DNA of 64,000 bases from Phycisphaerae bacterium (lineage in GTDB: Bacteria > Planctomycetota > Phycisphaerae > UBA1845 > Fen-1342), in the NCBI GenBank assembly GCA_028277645.1, contig JANQFV010000028.1, positions 62,001 through 126,000 of the forward strand, read 5' to 3'. The translations under genes and the position numbers were made by a program. A model generated the notes under the pieces. That model made no database searches. It had not been told where the DNA came from and worked only from the letters and a program-made list of their open reading frames with translations. Shown here in pieces: positions 45,735-55,377 of this stretch. Within the stretch, counting starts at the first letter, position 1. The number at the start of each line of letters is the position of its first letter.

Positions 45735-46424
45735 TCACGCTTTCAGTTGCTCCACGCGCTGGCGTAAGTTCACCACCTCGCGTCGGAGTTCGGCCACATC
45801 CTCTCGCAACCGCTCGAGCTCATCATCGTCACGCGCTCGTGACGTCGAAACCGTTGTCAGTGCCGCGAGCGGTCGATCATCGGGTACAGCAGTCGTTCCC
45901 GCTGGAACAAGTCGCTCACACTCGTCCTTCGGGTATAGCTGGTGCGCATACCGCACGGCCGACTGCCCGGCCCCGCGCGGCAGCATCGAAACCAACGGCA
46001 GCTCGCGTTCCTGCAGACTCTCCAGCACCACGGTCACCATCTCTGTGCTGTCGAAAGGGTACAGCCGGGCGCAGTGGGTGCGCAACTCGCCGACCGTCTG
46101 CGGCCCACGAAGGAGCAGTTCCGCAAGGATCGCCCACTGGGGCTTTTCCCAGCCGAGGTTTTGCAGCACATCATGCTTGAACCGTTCGACGCGACCAGAC
46201 GTGCCGGGCATCACGCGCGCGACATATCCGCGCGTGCGCAGGGCTTCGAGCGTCGCCCAGACCGCCTCCTCATCCAGGTCCATTACCGGGTCGCGGTTGC
46301 TCTTCTGATTACAGGCCGCCACGACCGCGTTCAGTGTCATCGGGTAGTACTGCGGTTGGGCCAGCGACTTCTCCAGCAGCACGCCGATGACGCGGCGTTC
46401 GATATCGTTAAGCATTTCGGACAT
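45735..46424 (-). CDS. YceH/DUF480 family protein
   Basis: A 229-residue protein with two winged-helix domains. The family phrases ERRVIGVLLEKSLAQPQYYPMTLNAVVAACNQKSNRDPV and GPQTVGELRTHCARLYPF are diagnostic for YceH (DUF480), and the C-terminus is a coiled coil (ERLREDVAELRREVVNLRQRVEQL). The function is not established. ATG 46424 is chosen because GGAG lies 7 bases before it. Its 5' end overlaps the endonuclease V gene by 17 bases, and it ends the minus-strand operon. Confidence 0.9.
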   Translation of the reverse strand: MSEMLNDIERRVIGVLLEKSLAQPQYYPMTLNAVVAACNQKSNRDPVMDLDEEAVWATLEALRTRGYVARVMPGTSGRVERFKHDVLQNLGWEKPQWAILAELLLRGPQTVGELRTHCARLYPFDSTEMVTVVLESLQERELPLVSMLPRGAGQSAVRYAHQLYPKDECERLVPAGTTAVPDDRPLAALTTVSTSRARDDDELERLREDVAELRREVVNLRQRVEQLKA

Positions 46425-47109
46425 CGTCAATCTCCAGTAATCCCTGTCGCGCTCTCGTCACCAACTGGTGGGCAAGGCGCGTCGGCTCCGGCAGGCGAAA
46501 CCGTGTGGTCGCCACCAGTGTCAGTCGAACGGCGCCGGCGAAATCACACATGTGCCCCGGGCTCACGTACAACGGCTTGACGTTCGTACGCGTGCGCAGC
46601 ACAGTGCCGACACGCTCATCGGCGTGCGAAAGTACGCATTGACTTCCCTTCTCGACAGCCGGCCCGTCATGATCGCCACAGAGCCGCGACTTAGCACAGC
46701 CCACCGTCGACAATTCGAGCCATAGCCCCAAGTGACAGGCCAATCCGATCCGACGCGGATGCGCCAGTCCCTGCGCGTCGCACAGCACAGCGTCGACCGG
46801 GTGCTGCACCTTGCGAAATGCCGCGAGCACGCCGGGCAGTTCGCGAAAGCTCAGCAGTCCAGGCACATACGGGAATCTTGCCGGAGTGCGCGACACCGCC
46901 TGCTCAATACGCGTCCCCATCTGCAGATCATAGACGACGACGCCAGCCAACACCGATTGTCCATCGCGTGCGAAGGCAACATCCGCTCCCGCCACGAAAC
47001 GAATCCCGCGCGGCAGCTTGCAGAGTCGCACCGTCCCCGCCAGTCGTTCCTGCAACGCGATCGCGGCGCGCGTCGACCGCGGCCAGCGGTGGAGTGTGCG
47101 GATCTTCAT
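46408..47109 (-). CDS. nfi: Endonuclease V
   Basis: A 233-residue repair nuclease that cuts DNA or RNA 3' of deoxyinosine or inosine. Active-site signatures are present: VAGADVAFAR (first Asp), YVPGLLSFRELP (Tyr wedge and Glu), LCDAQGLAHPRRIGLACHLG (second Asp) and VGCAKSRLCG (Lys). ATG 47109 overlaps the threonine aldolase stop in an ATGA arrangement, so translation is coupled to the upstream gene. Family members in proteobacteria are usually solitary, so this operon context is unusual. Confidence 0.92.
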   Translation of the reverse strand: MKIRTLHRWPRSTRAAIALQERLAGTVRLCKLPRGIRFVAGADVAFARDGQSVLAGVVVYDLQMGTRIEQAVSRTPARFPYVPGLLSFRELPGVLAAFRKVQHPVDAVLCDAQGLAHPRRIGLACHLGLWLELSTVGCAKSRLCGDHDGPAVEKGSQCVLSHADERVGTVLRTRTNVKPLYVSPGHMCDFAGAVRLTLVATTRFRLPEPTRLAHQLVTRARQGLLEIDDVRNA

Positions 47110-48155
47110 GCCGCGCTGGGCTGGGTGCACAAGGCGCGAAAGACTTCGATCGCCTGGTCGATTTGTGCCGCAGGCACATCCAGATGGGTGACCGCCCGCA
47201 GGCGTTGCGGCCCGGTTGGCAGCAGCCAGACATCGCGTTCGCGCAGCTTCTGGGCGAAGTTCGCCGCGCCGCCCAGCTCCAGTTCGATATCGAAGATAAC
47301 GATATTGGTCTCGACACTATCGACATCGACCTTTACGCCCGGCAACTCCGCCAACGCTGTGGCGAGCTTTCGTGCATTCGCATGATCTTCGGCCAGCCGT
47401 TCGACGTTGTGCTGAATCGCGTAGAGCGCCGCTGCGGCAATGATCCCCGCCTGCCGCATACCCCCGCCGAACATCTTGCGGAAACGTCGGGCGCGGTCGA
47501 TGAAATCTGCCGGGCCGGCGACAATGGACCCCACCGGCGCGCCGAGCCCCTTCGAGAAGCATATCGAGATTGAATCGACGTAGCGCGCGAAATCGGCCGG
47601 CTTGTTTCCGGTTGCAACGCACGCGTTCATCAGCCGCGCACCGTCCAGATGCACGTGCAATCCGTGACGATCAGCCGCGGCGCGGACATCGCGCACCTGC
47701 TCCAACGGCCACACGCTGCCGCCGCCGACGTTATTCGTATTCTCGACGATCACCATGCGCGAGTTGGCGAAGTGCATGACGCGCGGCCGGACGAGCGGCT
47801 CTACGTCGGTCCCGTTGAACACGCCCCGCGCGCTGCGGATGAACCGCAGGCTCACGCCGGCCAGCGCCGACGGCCCGGCAGTCTCGTAGTTGTAGCTGTG
47901 GGTGGTTTCGTCCAGGATCAGCTCGTCGCCCGGCTCGCAGACAGAGCGAATGGAAACCTGGTTGGCCATCGTGCCGGATGGGACGTACAGCGCCACCTCT
48001 TTGCTGAGCAGATTCGCCATGTACTCCTGGAGACGATTGACGGTCGGATCGTCGCCATGCACGTCGTCGCCAACTTCAGCGTTCGCGATCGCCTGCCGCA
48101 TCGCGGGAGAGGGCTTAGTGACCGTATCGCTGCGGAGGTCAACGACGTTCGCCAT
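47106..48155 (-). CDS. ltaE: Low-specificity L-threonine aldolase
   Basis: A 349-residue PLP enzyme that splits L-threonine or L-allo-threonine into glycine and acetaldehyde. The N-terminus VDLRSDTVTKPSPAMR, the sequence EVGDDVHGDDPTVNRLQEYMA, the cofactor-binding HLDGARLMNACVA and the PLP lysine in SICFSKGLGAPVGS are all family hallmarks. GGAGG precedes the ATG, and the start overlaps the upstream gene by 17 bases. Together with the L-threonine dehydrogenase at 58335-59366, it gives this genome two threonine degradation routes. Confidence 0.93.
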   Translation of the reverse strand: MANVVDLRSDTVTKPSPAMRQAIANAEVGDDVHGDDPTVNRLQEYMANLLSKEVALYVPSGTMANQVSIRSVCEPGDELILDETTHSYNYETAGPSALAGVSLRFIRSARGVFNGTDVEPLVRPRVMHFANSRMVIVENTNNVGGGSVWPLEQVRDVRAAADRHGLHVHLDGARLMNACVATGNKPADFARYVDSISICFSKGLGAPVGSIVAGPADFIDRARRFRKMFGGGMRQAGIIAAAALYAIQHNVERLAEDHANARKLATALAELPGVKVDVDSVETNIVIFDIELELGGAANFAQKLRERDVWLLPTGPQRLRAVTHLDVPAAQIDQAIEVFRALCTQPSAA

Positions 48156-49074
48156 TGGCGATCCTCCACTGCTGTGCCGCCTGACGAACGATGTTGCGCA
48201 CGCGCTCTAGCTCCTCCTCTTTGAGCCGCTTTTTGGCCTGCTCGAAGAACTTCTCACGCTTGGGCTTGGGGACGTTGCAGATCTTGGTGACGATCTGGTA
48301 CACCGGATAGGGAAAGTACTCGGCGTCCGCTTGTAGCTCCACCATCATCTGTTCGGCGGCCACGGGCGTACAGCGCTCCAACGCCTTGGTCGCCACGGCG
48401 TCGCCGTCCCATGCCCAGTCCAGCAGCTTGTTGACCGACTCGGTCGTGCTCAGCGCTGCCAGGACCTCGTATGCCAGTTTGCGGATGCCCGTGTTTAGAC
48501 GGGCGCGCTCCTCGATCATCGTGATGATGAGCTGATCGGCGTCGGTAATGCGGAGTTCCCGCACGAGCAGCAGCGCACGACGTTGGTCAGCAGGTTTCGC
48601 GTCTTCGTTCTCCAGAACCGGCTTAACCTCGCTGTCGTAGATCTTGCCGGCATAGGCGCGCTGTACGAGTGCCAACTTCTCCAGCAGCGACTCGGTGTTG
48701 GCAATACCCGCCGCGGAGATCGTGCCGAGCTGGTCGCCGTTCGGCGCGACAAACGACATGATCATGTTGGCGCTCTGCGGTAGGCCGAACTGGGCCAGGA
48801 TGTCGCGGTGCTGGCTGCGTGAGAGACGTAGCGGCACGAAGTTCTGTGACATCTGCAGGACACGCGGATCGGCGAGCGACCGCCGTTGCTCGCGCTCGAC
48901 GTCGTCGTCGCGATCGCGCGTAGCGGCCAGCACGTACACCATCAGCGGCCGCATGTTCGCCTGCGCCTCGCGCACGGCCTGCTGCGGTTCCGTGCGCCAG
49001 CGAATTTGCGGTTGCGCACGCACCACGCCCGCCAACCCAGCCAGCACGACCAGTAACGTCAAGACGCGCGTCAT
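48139..49074 (-). CDS. Exported thioredoxin-fold-like protein of unknown function
   Basis: A 311-residue protein; ATG 49074 follows GGAGGTG. The signal peptide ends near VRA-QP (residue 21). The first third resembles a thioredoxin-like domain without a CxxC: AVREAQANMRPLMVYVLAAT, then RSLADPRVLQMSQNFVPLRLS, as in DUF255/thioredoxin_7 relatives. The C-terminal two thirds are helical (EQAKKRLKEEELERVRNIVRQAAQQW). It is the first gene of a minus-strand operon with threonine aldolase, endonuclease V and YceH. Function is unknown. Confidence 0.7.
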   Translation of the reverse strand: MTRVLTLLVVLAGLAGVVRAQPQIRWRTEPQQAVREAQANMRPLMVYVLAATRDRDDDVEREQRRSLADPRVLQMSQNFVPLRLSRSQHRDILAQFGLPQSANMIMSFVAPNGDQLGTISAAGIANTESLLEKLALVQRAYAGKIYDSEVKPVLENEDAKPADQRRALLLVRELRITDADQLIITMIEERARLNTGIRKLAYEVLAALSTTESVNKLLDWAWDGDAVATKALERCTPVAAEQMMVELQADAEYFPYPVYQIVTKICNVPKPKREKFFEQAKKRLKEEELERVRNIVRQAAQQWRIANGERR

Positions 49075-49241
49075 AGGACACCTCCAGTGTCGTCTCGTAG
49101 CCCGAGGCCCATTGTATTCTAGGGCCGCGTACGGTGAAATCGCCCCCGCGTCTGGTTGCACTGGTTCGGCCTACTGCTGCGTTTGAGCAGTGGATGCTCC
49201 CACGACGGCATCCAGAGCAACGCTCAGTAACCGACGCCACC

Positions 49242-51311
49242 CTAACCTCCCGCGCCCCCCCGCTGCATGAGCCCCTGCAAAGCGCGCTCGTACTGTGTCA
49301 ATGAGTCGAGCACGCGCTTGTGGGTCTCCGCATCCAGCCCCGCCCGGTCACTTTCCAGGCGCGTACGCTCGCTGCGCAGGAACTCAAGCCCTTCGACAAC
49401 GCGCCCGGTCTGCCGCCACGCCGAAACCATCGCCCGGTGGTAGCGGGCGCCGACCTCGGGATTGCGCTGCGCCGCGCTCTTCCACGCTGTCAGGGCAAAA
49501 TCAACGTCCGGCGGCGTGAACATGGCGTGCAACATGCCGCGCGACGCCTCGGCAAACGGCGTATCCGGCCACCAGAGTTCGTTCATCTGCTCGCGACGAA
49601 AGATCTCTTTCCAGAAATCGGAGTCCTTTCGGACCAGCAGAATGCCACTCTCAGACGCGAACACACGTCCCCAATCGGGGTCCTGTTCGAGCGCGCGCAA
49701 CAGCCTGCGTATCGAAACCGCCGCGCGCAGCAGCGCACCTTCGGTGCCATACGACGCCAACGTGTCACCGATGGTCGCGGCGGCGCTGTCGGGAAACGCC
49801 AGAAAGTGCATGTACGCCATGTAGTGCTTTTCGTCGTAGACCTGCTGCGAGCGGCCGTCGATGAAAATCTGCGTACCAGGCGCGTCGAACACGACCGGCG
49901 CCGCCACCGTCCATTCCGTGAACAGCTTCGGTTTCAACTCGTTGCGGCGGAGAAATTCCGTGATTGAGCGCGGCAGCGTGTCCGCACGTGCCACGCGATC
50001 GAGCAGGGTCGGCTGCGCCCACGGGGGATAGCGGTGACCGAAGTCGCGTTGCGCCCAGATCACGGTGAAGTACAGCGCGGCCACTGCCGCCGGCCAGGTC
50101 AATAGTGCGATGATCTCCCGTGCGTGCCGGCGTGTGCGCGGCGTGAGCCAGCGCGCGGCCGTCATCATGGCGGCAAACAGCACCGGCGTCGCCAGGATGT
50201 AGAAAATCGGGGCGAATCTGCGGGCCCAGAACGCCATCGCCAGCCCCAGCATCACTGATGCCACGTCGAGGAGTATGACCTGCCAGCGCCACGAAGTCTG
50301 TTTCGCGCGGGGTGCCTCCGCGCGCGCATTCTTGTCCGCTGTTGCGAGATCGATGATCCAGAGAATGCCCAGGATGACCGGGCTCGCAGCCGCGAGCGCG
50401 AACATCGCCCAGAAGCGCTCCACCGGAGGCCAGTTGGCGTGCACGAACGGCGATCGCCACTCGCCGACCGTACGAAAGACGTCGCTTTCGGCAACGACGA
50501 ACGGGTGAATGTAGTTGTCGATCCCATACGGGCTGAGCAGGAATCCCATCAACGCCGTCACGAGTGCAATGCCCGCGACGGTGAACCACTGGGTCCACGA
50601 TACGCCCGGCCGTCCCTTGAACACAAACGCCAGAAACTCGACGCCCATGTACATTCCCAGCAGACCGTAGCCGAAGATGAAGCTGCCGTGCGCGTGCGGC
50701 CACGCGGCGAACGCCAGGAACAGGAGCGCGACCGCCCACCAGCGTTGCTTTCCTGGCCGTTGCATCATCAGGGCGGTGATCGTCATCCACAGCAACGACA
50801 TGAGAAAGAACTGCGCAGTCGCCGGACGTGCGCTCAGCCAGTCGCGCGACGCGATCCCCACCAGGGCTCCGGCGAGCACTGCCGCAAACCATGACCCCGT
50901 TCGAAACCATGTCGCCAGCCCGGAGAAGACGAATATCGCCGCCGCGATCGCCCACGTGCCGTAGATCGTGGCGTCCGGTCCGAACCAGTCGTACAGCACC
51001 CACAGATAAACGTGCGTCAACCAGTTCTGGTTAAACCAGGTCTTGCCCTCAAACACAAAGGACCAGGAGTCGGTCATCGGGAACGTGTCTTGCGTCAGGA
51101 TGTCGCGCCCGGCCATCAGACCGATCCAGGTATCGGTCGACGAATGCACCTCGAGCACGCCGAACGCACAGGCGATGAGGAAGAACGGCACTACGCCGAA
51201 TTGCACCCAGTCCGGCAGCCAAGGCCGGTACGGCACCGACGAGGCAAACGTGACCGGCTGCGGCGACGGTTGCTCTTTCTTGCGGGAGCGTTTCTTACCC
51301 GATCTGCCCAC
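49242..51311 (-). CDS. Multi-pass membrane protein, glycosyltransferase-like
   Basis: A 689-residue protein, taking GTG 51311 as start because GGAGGAC lies 11 bases upstream; TTG 51338 is possible. At least ten transmembrane helices lie between residues 35 and 420, with SSTDTWIGLMAGRDILTQDTFPMTDSWSFVFEGK after helix 1. That region resembles the first extracytoplasmic loop of membrane glycosyltransferases, and WAQRDFGHRYPPWAQP follows the helices. The last 240 residues are soluble, with a TPR-like helical end. The architecture is common in planctomycetes but I cannot name a function. Confidence 0.65.
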   Translation of the reverse strand: MGRSGKKRSRKKEQPSPQPVTFASSVPYRPWLPDWVQFGVVPFFLIACAFGVLEVHSSTDTWIGLMAGRDILTQDTFPMTDSWSFVFEGKTWFNQNWLTHVYLWVLYDWFGPDATIYGTWAIAAAIFVFSGLATWFRTGSWFAAVLAGALVGIASRDWLSARPATAQFFLMSLLWMTITALMMQRPGKQRWWAVALLFLAFAAWPHAHGSFIFGYGLLGMYMGVEFLAFVFKGRPGVSWTQWFTVAGIALVTALMGFLLSPYGIDNYIHPFVVAESDVFRTVGEWRSPFVHANWPPVERFWAMFALAAASPVILGILWIIDLATADKNARAEAPRAKQTSWRWQVILLDVASVMLGLAMAFWARRFAPIFYILATPVLFAAMMTAARWLTPRTRRHAREIIALLTWPAAVAALYFTVIWAQRDFGHRYPPWAQPTLLDRVARADTLPRSITEFLRRNELKPKLFTEWTVAAPVVFDAPGTQIFIDGRSQQVYDEKHYMAYMHFLAFPDSAAATIGDTLASYGTEGALLRAAVSIRRLLRALEQDPDWGRVFASESGILLVRKDSDFWKEIFRREQMNELWWPDTPFAEASRGMLHAMFTPPDVDFALTAWKSAAQRNPEVGARYHRAMVSAWRQTGRVVEGLEFLRSERTRLESDRAGLDAETHKRVLDSLTQYERALQGLMQRGGAGG

Positions 51312-51387
51312 GGGGGTACAGTCCTCCGGGCCCGGCAATCTCAGGCGACGGGTGCCCCCGCCGCTATCAAACCTAGCAAGCGTAGAC

Positions 51388-51472
51388 TGCCGAAGGTGGG
51401 ACTCGAACCCACACTCCCGGAAAGGGAACGGGATTTTGAATCCCGCGCGTCTGCCAGTTCCGCCACTTCGGC
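51388..51472 (-). tRNA. tRNA-Leu (anticodon CAA)
   Basis: An 85-base gene on the minus strand. The acceptor GCCGAAG pairs with CTTCGGC with discriminator A. The anticodon stem CGGGA/TCCCG encloses TTCAAAA, giving CAA (Leu, UUG codon). A long variable arm follows, as expected for class II tRNA-Leu, and the T loop is GTTCGAGTC. No CCA is encoded. It sits between the membrane protein gene and the DUF4932-like gene. Confidence 0.93.
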
Positions 51473-51523
51473 TTTAATCAGTGGAGTTTAACTCAAGGGG
51501 ATCGAACCGCAAAGCCCGCCGCG

Positions 51524-52960
51524 CTACGGCGCTGCCCGTGTTCGCAGCGTCACCATCACGGGCCGAAGCGGGATGCCCTGCGCGCTGCGGATGCTCAGGA
51601 ACTCGCCGCGATTGAGCCAAAACTGAAACGACCAGTTCGGTTTCAGCTCGACCGGGATCGTGAGTACACGGCCTTCCTCGTCCCAATGGGGGATCGCCGT
51701 CAGCTCGGGATAAGTGGGCCCGCCGCCCATAACGGAATAGCCCTCGGCGTTCATTGCGCGGTCGAAAGTCACCTTGATCTCGGTCAGGGAGGGATCCACG
51801 TCACGCGAGCCGTTCGGCGGATCGATCGCCGCAATCTTCGGCGCGCGGATCATCTCCGCCTCGTACTCATCGAGGTTCTTCTCGAGGAGATCAACGAGCT
51901 TAGGCATGAACCGGTCAAACGAGACGTACTGCTCGCGATTTGCTTCGTATTCGTCCGCGAGCAAATCGGAGAGCGGCTCAATCCACTCAAAACCGTTGTC
52001 GTACTCGCCGTACATGTAGTTGTCGTACGTCTTGGATGGGGCGTTGGCGGCGATATAGCGCGCGACGCAGGTGCGGGCGAACGCCTGATACAACATCGTT
52101 TCGATGTCGTTGATGCCCTGACGTTGCATCGCAACCGCGCAGTGTTTGTAGATACGTTCGGCGATCGGCTTGAGTCGCGCCATATGTTCGTCGACGAGCC
52201 CGTCGGTGAATGCCCGACACACCTCGCGCGTCATGAGCGGCACAACTTCCGGCCCGTAGACAGGATATCCTTCCTGATCGAAGCGTCTGGCACCAAGAAT
52301 CGTGATGATCTCGGCTTTACCGGAACCATCCGTCACCCTGTGCCAATAGTCGGTCTCGCCGGTCGACAGTCCGACCGTAGGGAAGAGCGGTGCGCTCGGC
52401 CGCATGGCGAAGAACCTGTCGACCCATGCCAGCGGTTTGGGGCTGTTGATCGCCCGGCCCAGCCGAGCGGCCGACTGCGCGTAGAACTCCCGCTGCGTGG
52501 AGAGGAAGTGGGCGAAGCTCGTCTGCTGTACGAAATCACGAACCTGCGCAAGAAACGCACGGGCCTCCGAAGGGCGCCAGCGCGGATCGAGACGTGGGGC
52601 CTTGTCAAATGGGATCTTCTCATTACAGAAAACGGTTCCGTCCATGTGCAGCGCGAAGCTGATCACGGCGTCGTACCGGATGCTCCGCTGGTTACGTAGT
52701 TGCCGCGCGGTCTGCACAGCAACGTGATTCTGAAATGGGCCGAAATGAGCAGCAATCCGCTCGGCATACGGCGAAATCGAGACCGCCTGATTGAACTCAC
52801 CAGAGCCGGTCAGACGGAAGATGATGCAGAGCAGCTCGACGCGTTCGTCGACGCGGGGCGTAAGCTTGATCTCCTCGCCGAGCGTCGGACCAGCCGCGGC
52901 CAGCGTTGCCGCCACCACCAGTGTGGTCGTCACCACTTGTTTCGTTCTTGTGATCTGCAC
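51524..52960 (-). CDS. Secreted DUF4932-like protein with C-terminal Ig-like domain
   Basis: A 478-residue protein. GTG 52960 is preceded by GGAGG 8 bases upstream. The signal peptide ends near ATLAAAGPTLG-EE. The body begins KLTPRVDERVELLCIIFRLTGSGEFNQA, resembling DUF4932 proteins, some of which are predicted metallopeptidase-like. Clear phrases are SPYAERIAAHFGPFQNHVAVQTARQL and LSDLLADEYEANREQYVSF. The last 110 residues form an Ig-like domain (AIDPPNGSRDVDPSLTEIKVTFDRAMN) common in surface proteins. I would not assign enzyme activity: no HExxH is visible. Confidence 0.6.
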   Translation of the reverse strand: MQITRTKQVVTTTLVVAATLAAAGPTLGEEIKLTPRVDERVELLCIIFRLTGSGEFNQAVSISPYAERIAAHFGPFQNHVAVQTARQLRNQRSIRYDAVISFALHMDGTVFCNEKIPFDKAPRLDPRWRPSEARAFLAQVRDFVQQTSFAHFLSTQREFYAQSAARLGRAINSPKPLAWVDRFFAMRPSAPLFPTVGLSTGETDYWHRVTDGSGKAEIITILGARRFDQEGYPVYGPEVVPLMTREVCRAFTDGLVDEHMARLKPIAERIYKHCAVAMQRQGINDIETMLYQAFARTCVARYIAANAPSKTYDNYMYGEYDNGFEWIEPLSDLLADEYEANREQYVSFDRFMPKLVDLLEKNLDEYEAEMIRAPKIAAIDPPNGSRDVDPSLTEIKVTFDRAMNAEGYSVMGGGPTYPELTAIPHWDEEGRVLTIPVELKPNWSFQFWLNRGEFLSIRSAQGIPLRPVMVTLRTRAAP

Positions 52961-53091
52961 CTAGTCGGCCTCCAGTGAGGTCACAGTAACCATCCGTGAT
53001 CGGCGCTCAGCCGCGTCTGCCGTCATCAGCATCATAGTGCAGCCGCCCGCGACGTTCACCACGTTGGCGACCTGTCGGTTCCGCGCGTTCG

Positions 53092-55245
53092 CTACCTGAG
53101 CTTCGAGTCGTCCATGTCAAGCACGCGGACCAGGAACCCATAGGCATCGGCGATTTCCTCGATGATCTTGGACGTCGGCTTGCCACCGCCGTGGCCGGCC
53201 TTGGTCTCGATCCGGATCAGCACGGGGTTATCGCAACCCTGCGCGGCCTGTAGCGCCGAGATGAACTTGAAGCTGTGTGAGGGCACAACGCGATCGTCGT
53301 GATCTGCCGTCGTCACCATCGTCGGCGGATAACACGCACCGGGCTGCACGTTGTGCAGCGGGCTGTATGTCAACAGCGTCTTGAACGCGTCGGCGTCGTC
53401 CGGATCACCGTAGTCCGAAGTCCACGCCCAGCCGATCGTGAACTTGTGGAAACGCAGCATATCCAGCACGCCCACGTCCGGGAGGCAGGCCCCGAACAGA
53501 TCCGGCCGCTGCACCATGCAAGCGCCAACTAGCAGCCCGCCGTTGCTCGCACCGGAGATCGCCAGCTTCTTCGGCTGCGTGTAGCCGTCGCCGATCAGGT
53601 ACTCCGCCGCAGCGATGAAATCGTCGAACCCGTTTTGTTTGTTGTGCAGGCGACCGCCGTCGTGCCATTCCTTGCCGTACTCACCGCCGCCGCGCAGGTT
53701 TGGCACGGCGAACACGCCACCCAGTTCCATCCAAACCAGCCGGCTGACGGAGAACCACGGCGTGAGAGACACGTTAAAGCCGCCATAGCCGTAGAGCAGC
53801 GTCGGATTTGACCCGTCCAACCGCAGGCCCTTCTTGTGCGTAATAAACATCGGCACGCGTGTGTCATCCTTACTGGAATAGAAGACCTGCTTCGTGACGT
53901 AGCGGTTGGGGTCAAATTTCACTGCCGGCTGGCGATAAACCTCGCTGCGGCCGCTGGGCATGTCGTAGCGGTAGATCGTGGGCGGGCAGCCGAAGCTCGT
54001 GTACGAGTAGAAGGTCTCCGTGTCGTGACGCCGTCCGCCGAAACCGCCGGCGCTACCGACACCCGGCAGTTCGACGTCGCGGACCTGCTTGCCTTCCAGG
54101 TCGAACATACGGATGACCGTATGCGCGTCCTTGAGGTAGTTCGCGACGAACTTGTTGTCGATCACGTTGACGCCCCGGAGCACCTCCGCACACTCGGGAA
54201 TGGCCTCGACCCAGTTCTCACGTTCGGGGCGGCGCGTGTCGATTGCGATGACCCGGCCGCGTGGCGCGTCGAGATCGGTCTGGAACCAAAACACCGGACC
54301 GTCGTTGTCGATGAAACTGTAGCTCGCATCGAAGTCGTCCAGCAGCTTGATCGTCTGGCCGTTGCCCGCCTTTAGATCCTGGTAATACACGCGATTGCGC
54401 GGGTCAGTGCCCTGCGAGACGTAGATGATCAGGTAACGACCGTCATCAGTGACGTAACTGCCGAAGCCCCACTCTTTCTGATCCGGCCGCTCGTAGACGA
54501 TGGGATCGTCCGCCTGCGGTGTGCCGATGCGGTGATAGCAGAGCTTCTGGTAGTAGTTCGCCTCTTCGAGCTTGTCACCCTGCGGCTCGTCGAAGCGGCT
54601 GTAGTAGAAACCGCTGCCGTCCTTCGACCAGGACGCCCCGGAGAACTTGATCCACTTCAGATGATCTTCCAGGTCCTCGCCGGTATCGATGTTTCGCACC
54701 TTGAACTCGACCCAGTCCGATCCGGCCGAGGACAGCCCGTACGCCATCAGCTTCGCATCTTCGCTGACGTAAGTACCTGCCAGCGCGATGGTGCCGTCTG
54801 CCGAGAGCAGATTCGGATTCAGCAGCACACGTGGATCGCCGCCGAGCGACTCCATCACGTAGAGCACGGACTGATTCTGGAGCCCGTCGTTCTTGGAATA
54901 AAAGTAGCGTCCGGCGCGCTTCCACGGCATGCCGTACCGCTCGTAGTTGAACAGTTCGGTAATGCGGTCGTTGATCTTCTGCCGCACGGGAATCTCGTCG
55001 AGATACGCGAACGTGACTTCGTTCTGCGCCGCGACCCACTCGGCGGTTTCGGCCGAATCGAGATCCTCAAGCCAGCGATAGGGATCGGCGATCTTCTGGC
55101 CGTGCAGCACGTCGATCTGATCGACCTTGGCTGTCTCGGGATAGACGATGGGCGTGTTCGGATACGTCGTTTTCTGCATACAGGCGCCGGTGAAACAAAG
55201 GGTGGTAAGAACGGGTACGAGGATCAGGTAACGCGCGCGGTACAT
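53092..55245 (-). CDS. Prolyl oligopeptidase family serine peptidase, exported
   Basis: A 717-residue S9A-type peptidase that cleaves short peptides after proline. The N-terminus has a hydrophobic signal (LVPVLTTLCFTGAC) with a possible but weak lipobox. A seven-bladed propeller region spans about residues 60-420 (DPYRWLEDLDSAETAEWV at its start). The alpha/beta-hydrolase domain carries Ser in ISGASNGGLLVGAC, Asp in TADHDDRVVPSHS and His in KAGHGGGKP. The phrase LLYGYGGFNVSLTP is also family-typical. GGAGAG lies just upstream of the ATG. It probably works in the periplasm on peptides taken up or released there. Confidence 0.94.
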   Translation of the reverse strand: MYRARYLILVPVLTTLCFTGACMQKTTYPNTPIVYPETAKVDQIDVLHGQKIADPYRWLEDLDSAETAEWVAAQNEVTFAYLDEIPVRQKINDRITELFNYERYGMPWKRAGRYFYSKNDGLQNQSVLYVMESLGGDPRVLLNPNLLSADGTIALAGTYVSEDAKLMAYGLSSAGSDWVEFKVRNIDTGEDLEDHLKWIKFSGASWSKDGSGFYYSRFDEPQGDKLEEANYYQKLCYHRIGTPQADDPIVYERPDQKEWGFGSYVTDDGRYLIIYVSQGTDPRNRVYYQDLKAGNGQTIKLLDDFDASYSFIDNDGPVFWFQTDLDAPRGRVIAIDTRRPERENWVEAIPECAEVLRGVNVIDNKFVANYLKDAHTVIRMFDLEGKQVRDVELPGVGSAGGFGGRRHDTETFYSYTSFGCPPTIYRYDMPSGRSEVYRQPAVKFDPNRYVTKQVFYSSKDDTRVPMFITHKKGLRLDGSNPTLLYGYGGFNVSLTPWFSVSRLVWMELGGVFAVPNLRGGGEYGKEWHDGGRLHNKQNGFDDFIAAAEYLIGDGYTQPKKLAISGASNGGLLVGACMVQRPDLFGACLPDVGVLDMLRFHKFTIGWAWTSDYGDPDDADAFKTLLTYSPLHNVQPGACYPPTMVTTADHDDRVVPSHSFKFISALQAAQGCDNPVLIRIETKAGHGGGKPTSKIIEEIADAYGFLVRVLDMDDSKLR

Positions 55246-55377
55246 GAACGGCTCTCCAGTTGTTGATCTATGCCGGCGACCGGTAACCCGAGGTCCCAGC
55301 GCGAAATGGAACGTGTAGTCACGATGAAGGTCAATCCGAAATCCGCAGTCAGTTCCCTTGGCGATCGCCCGTGCGGC

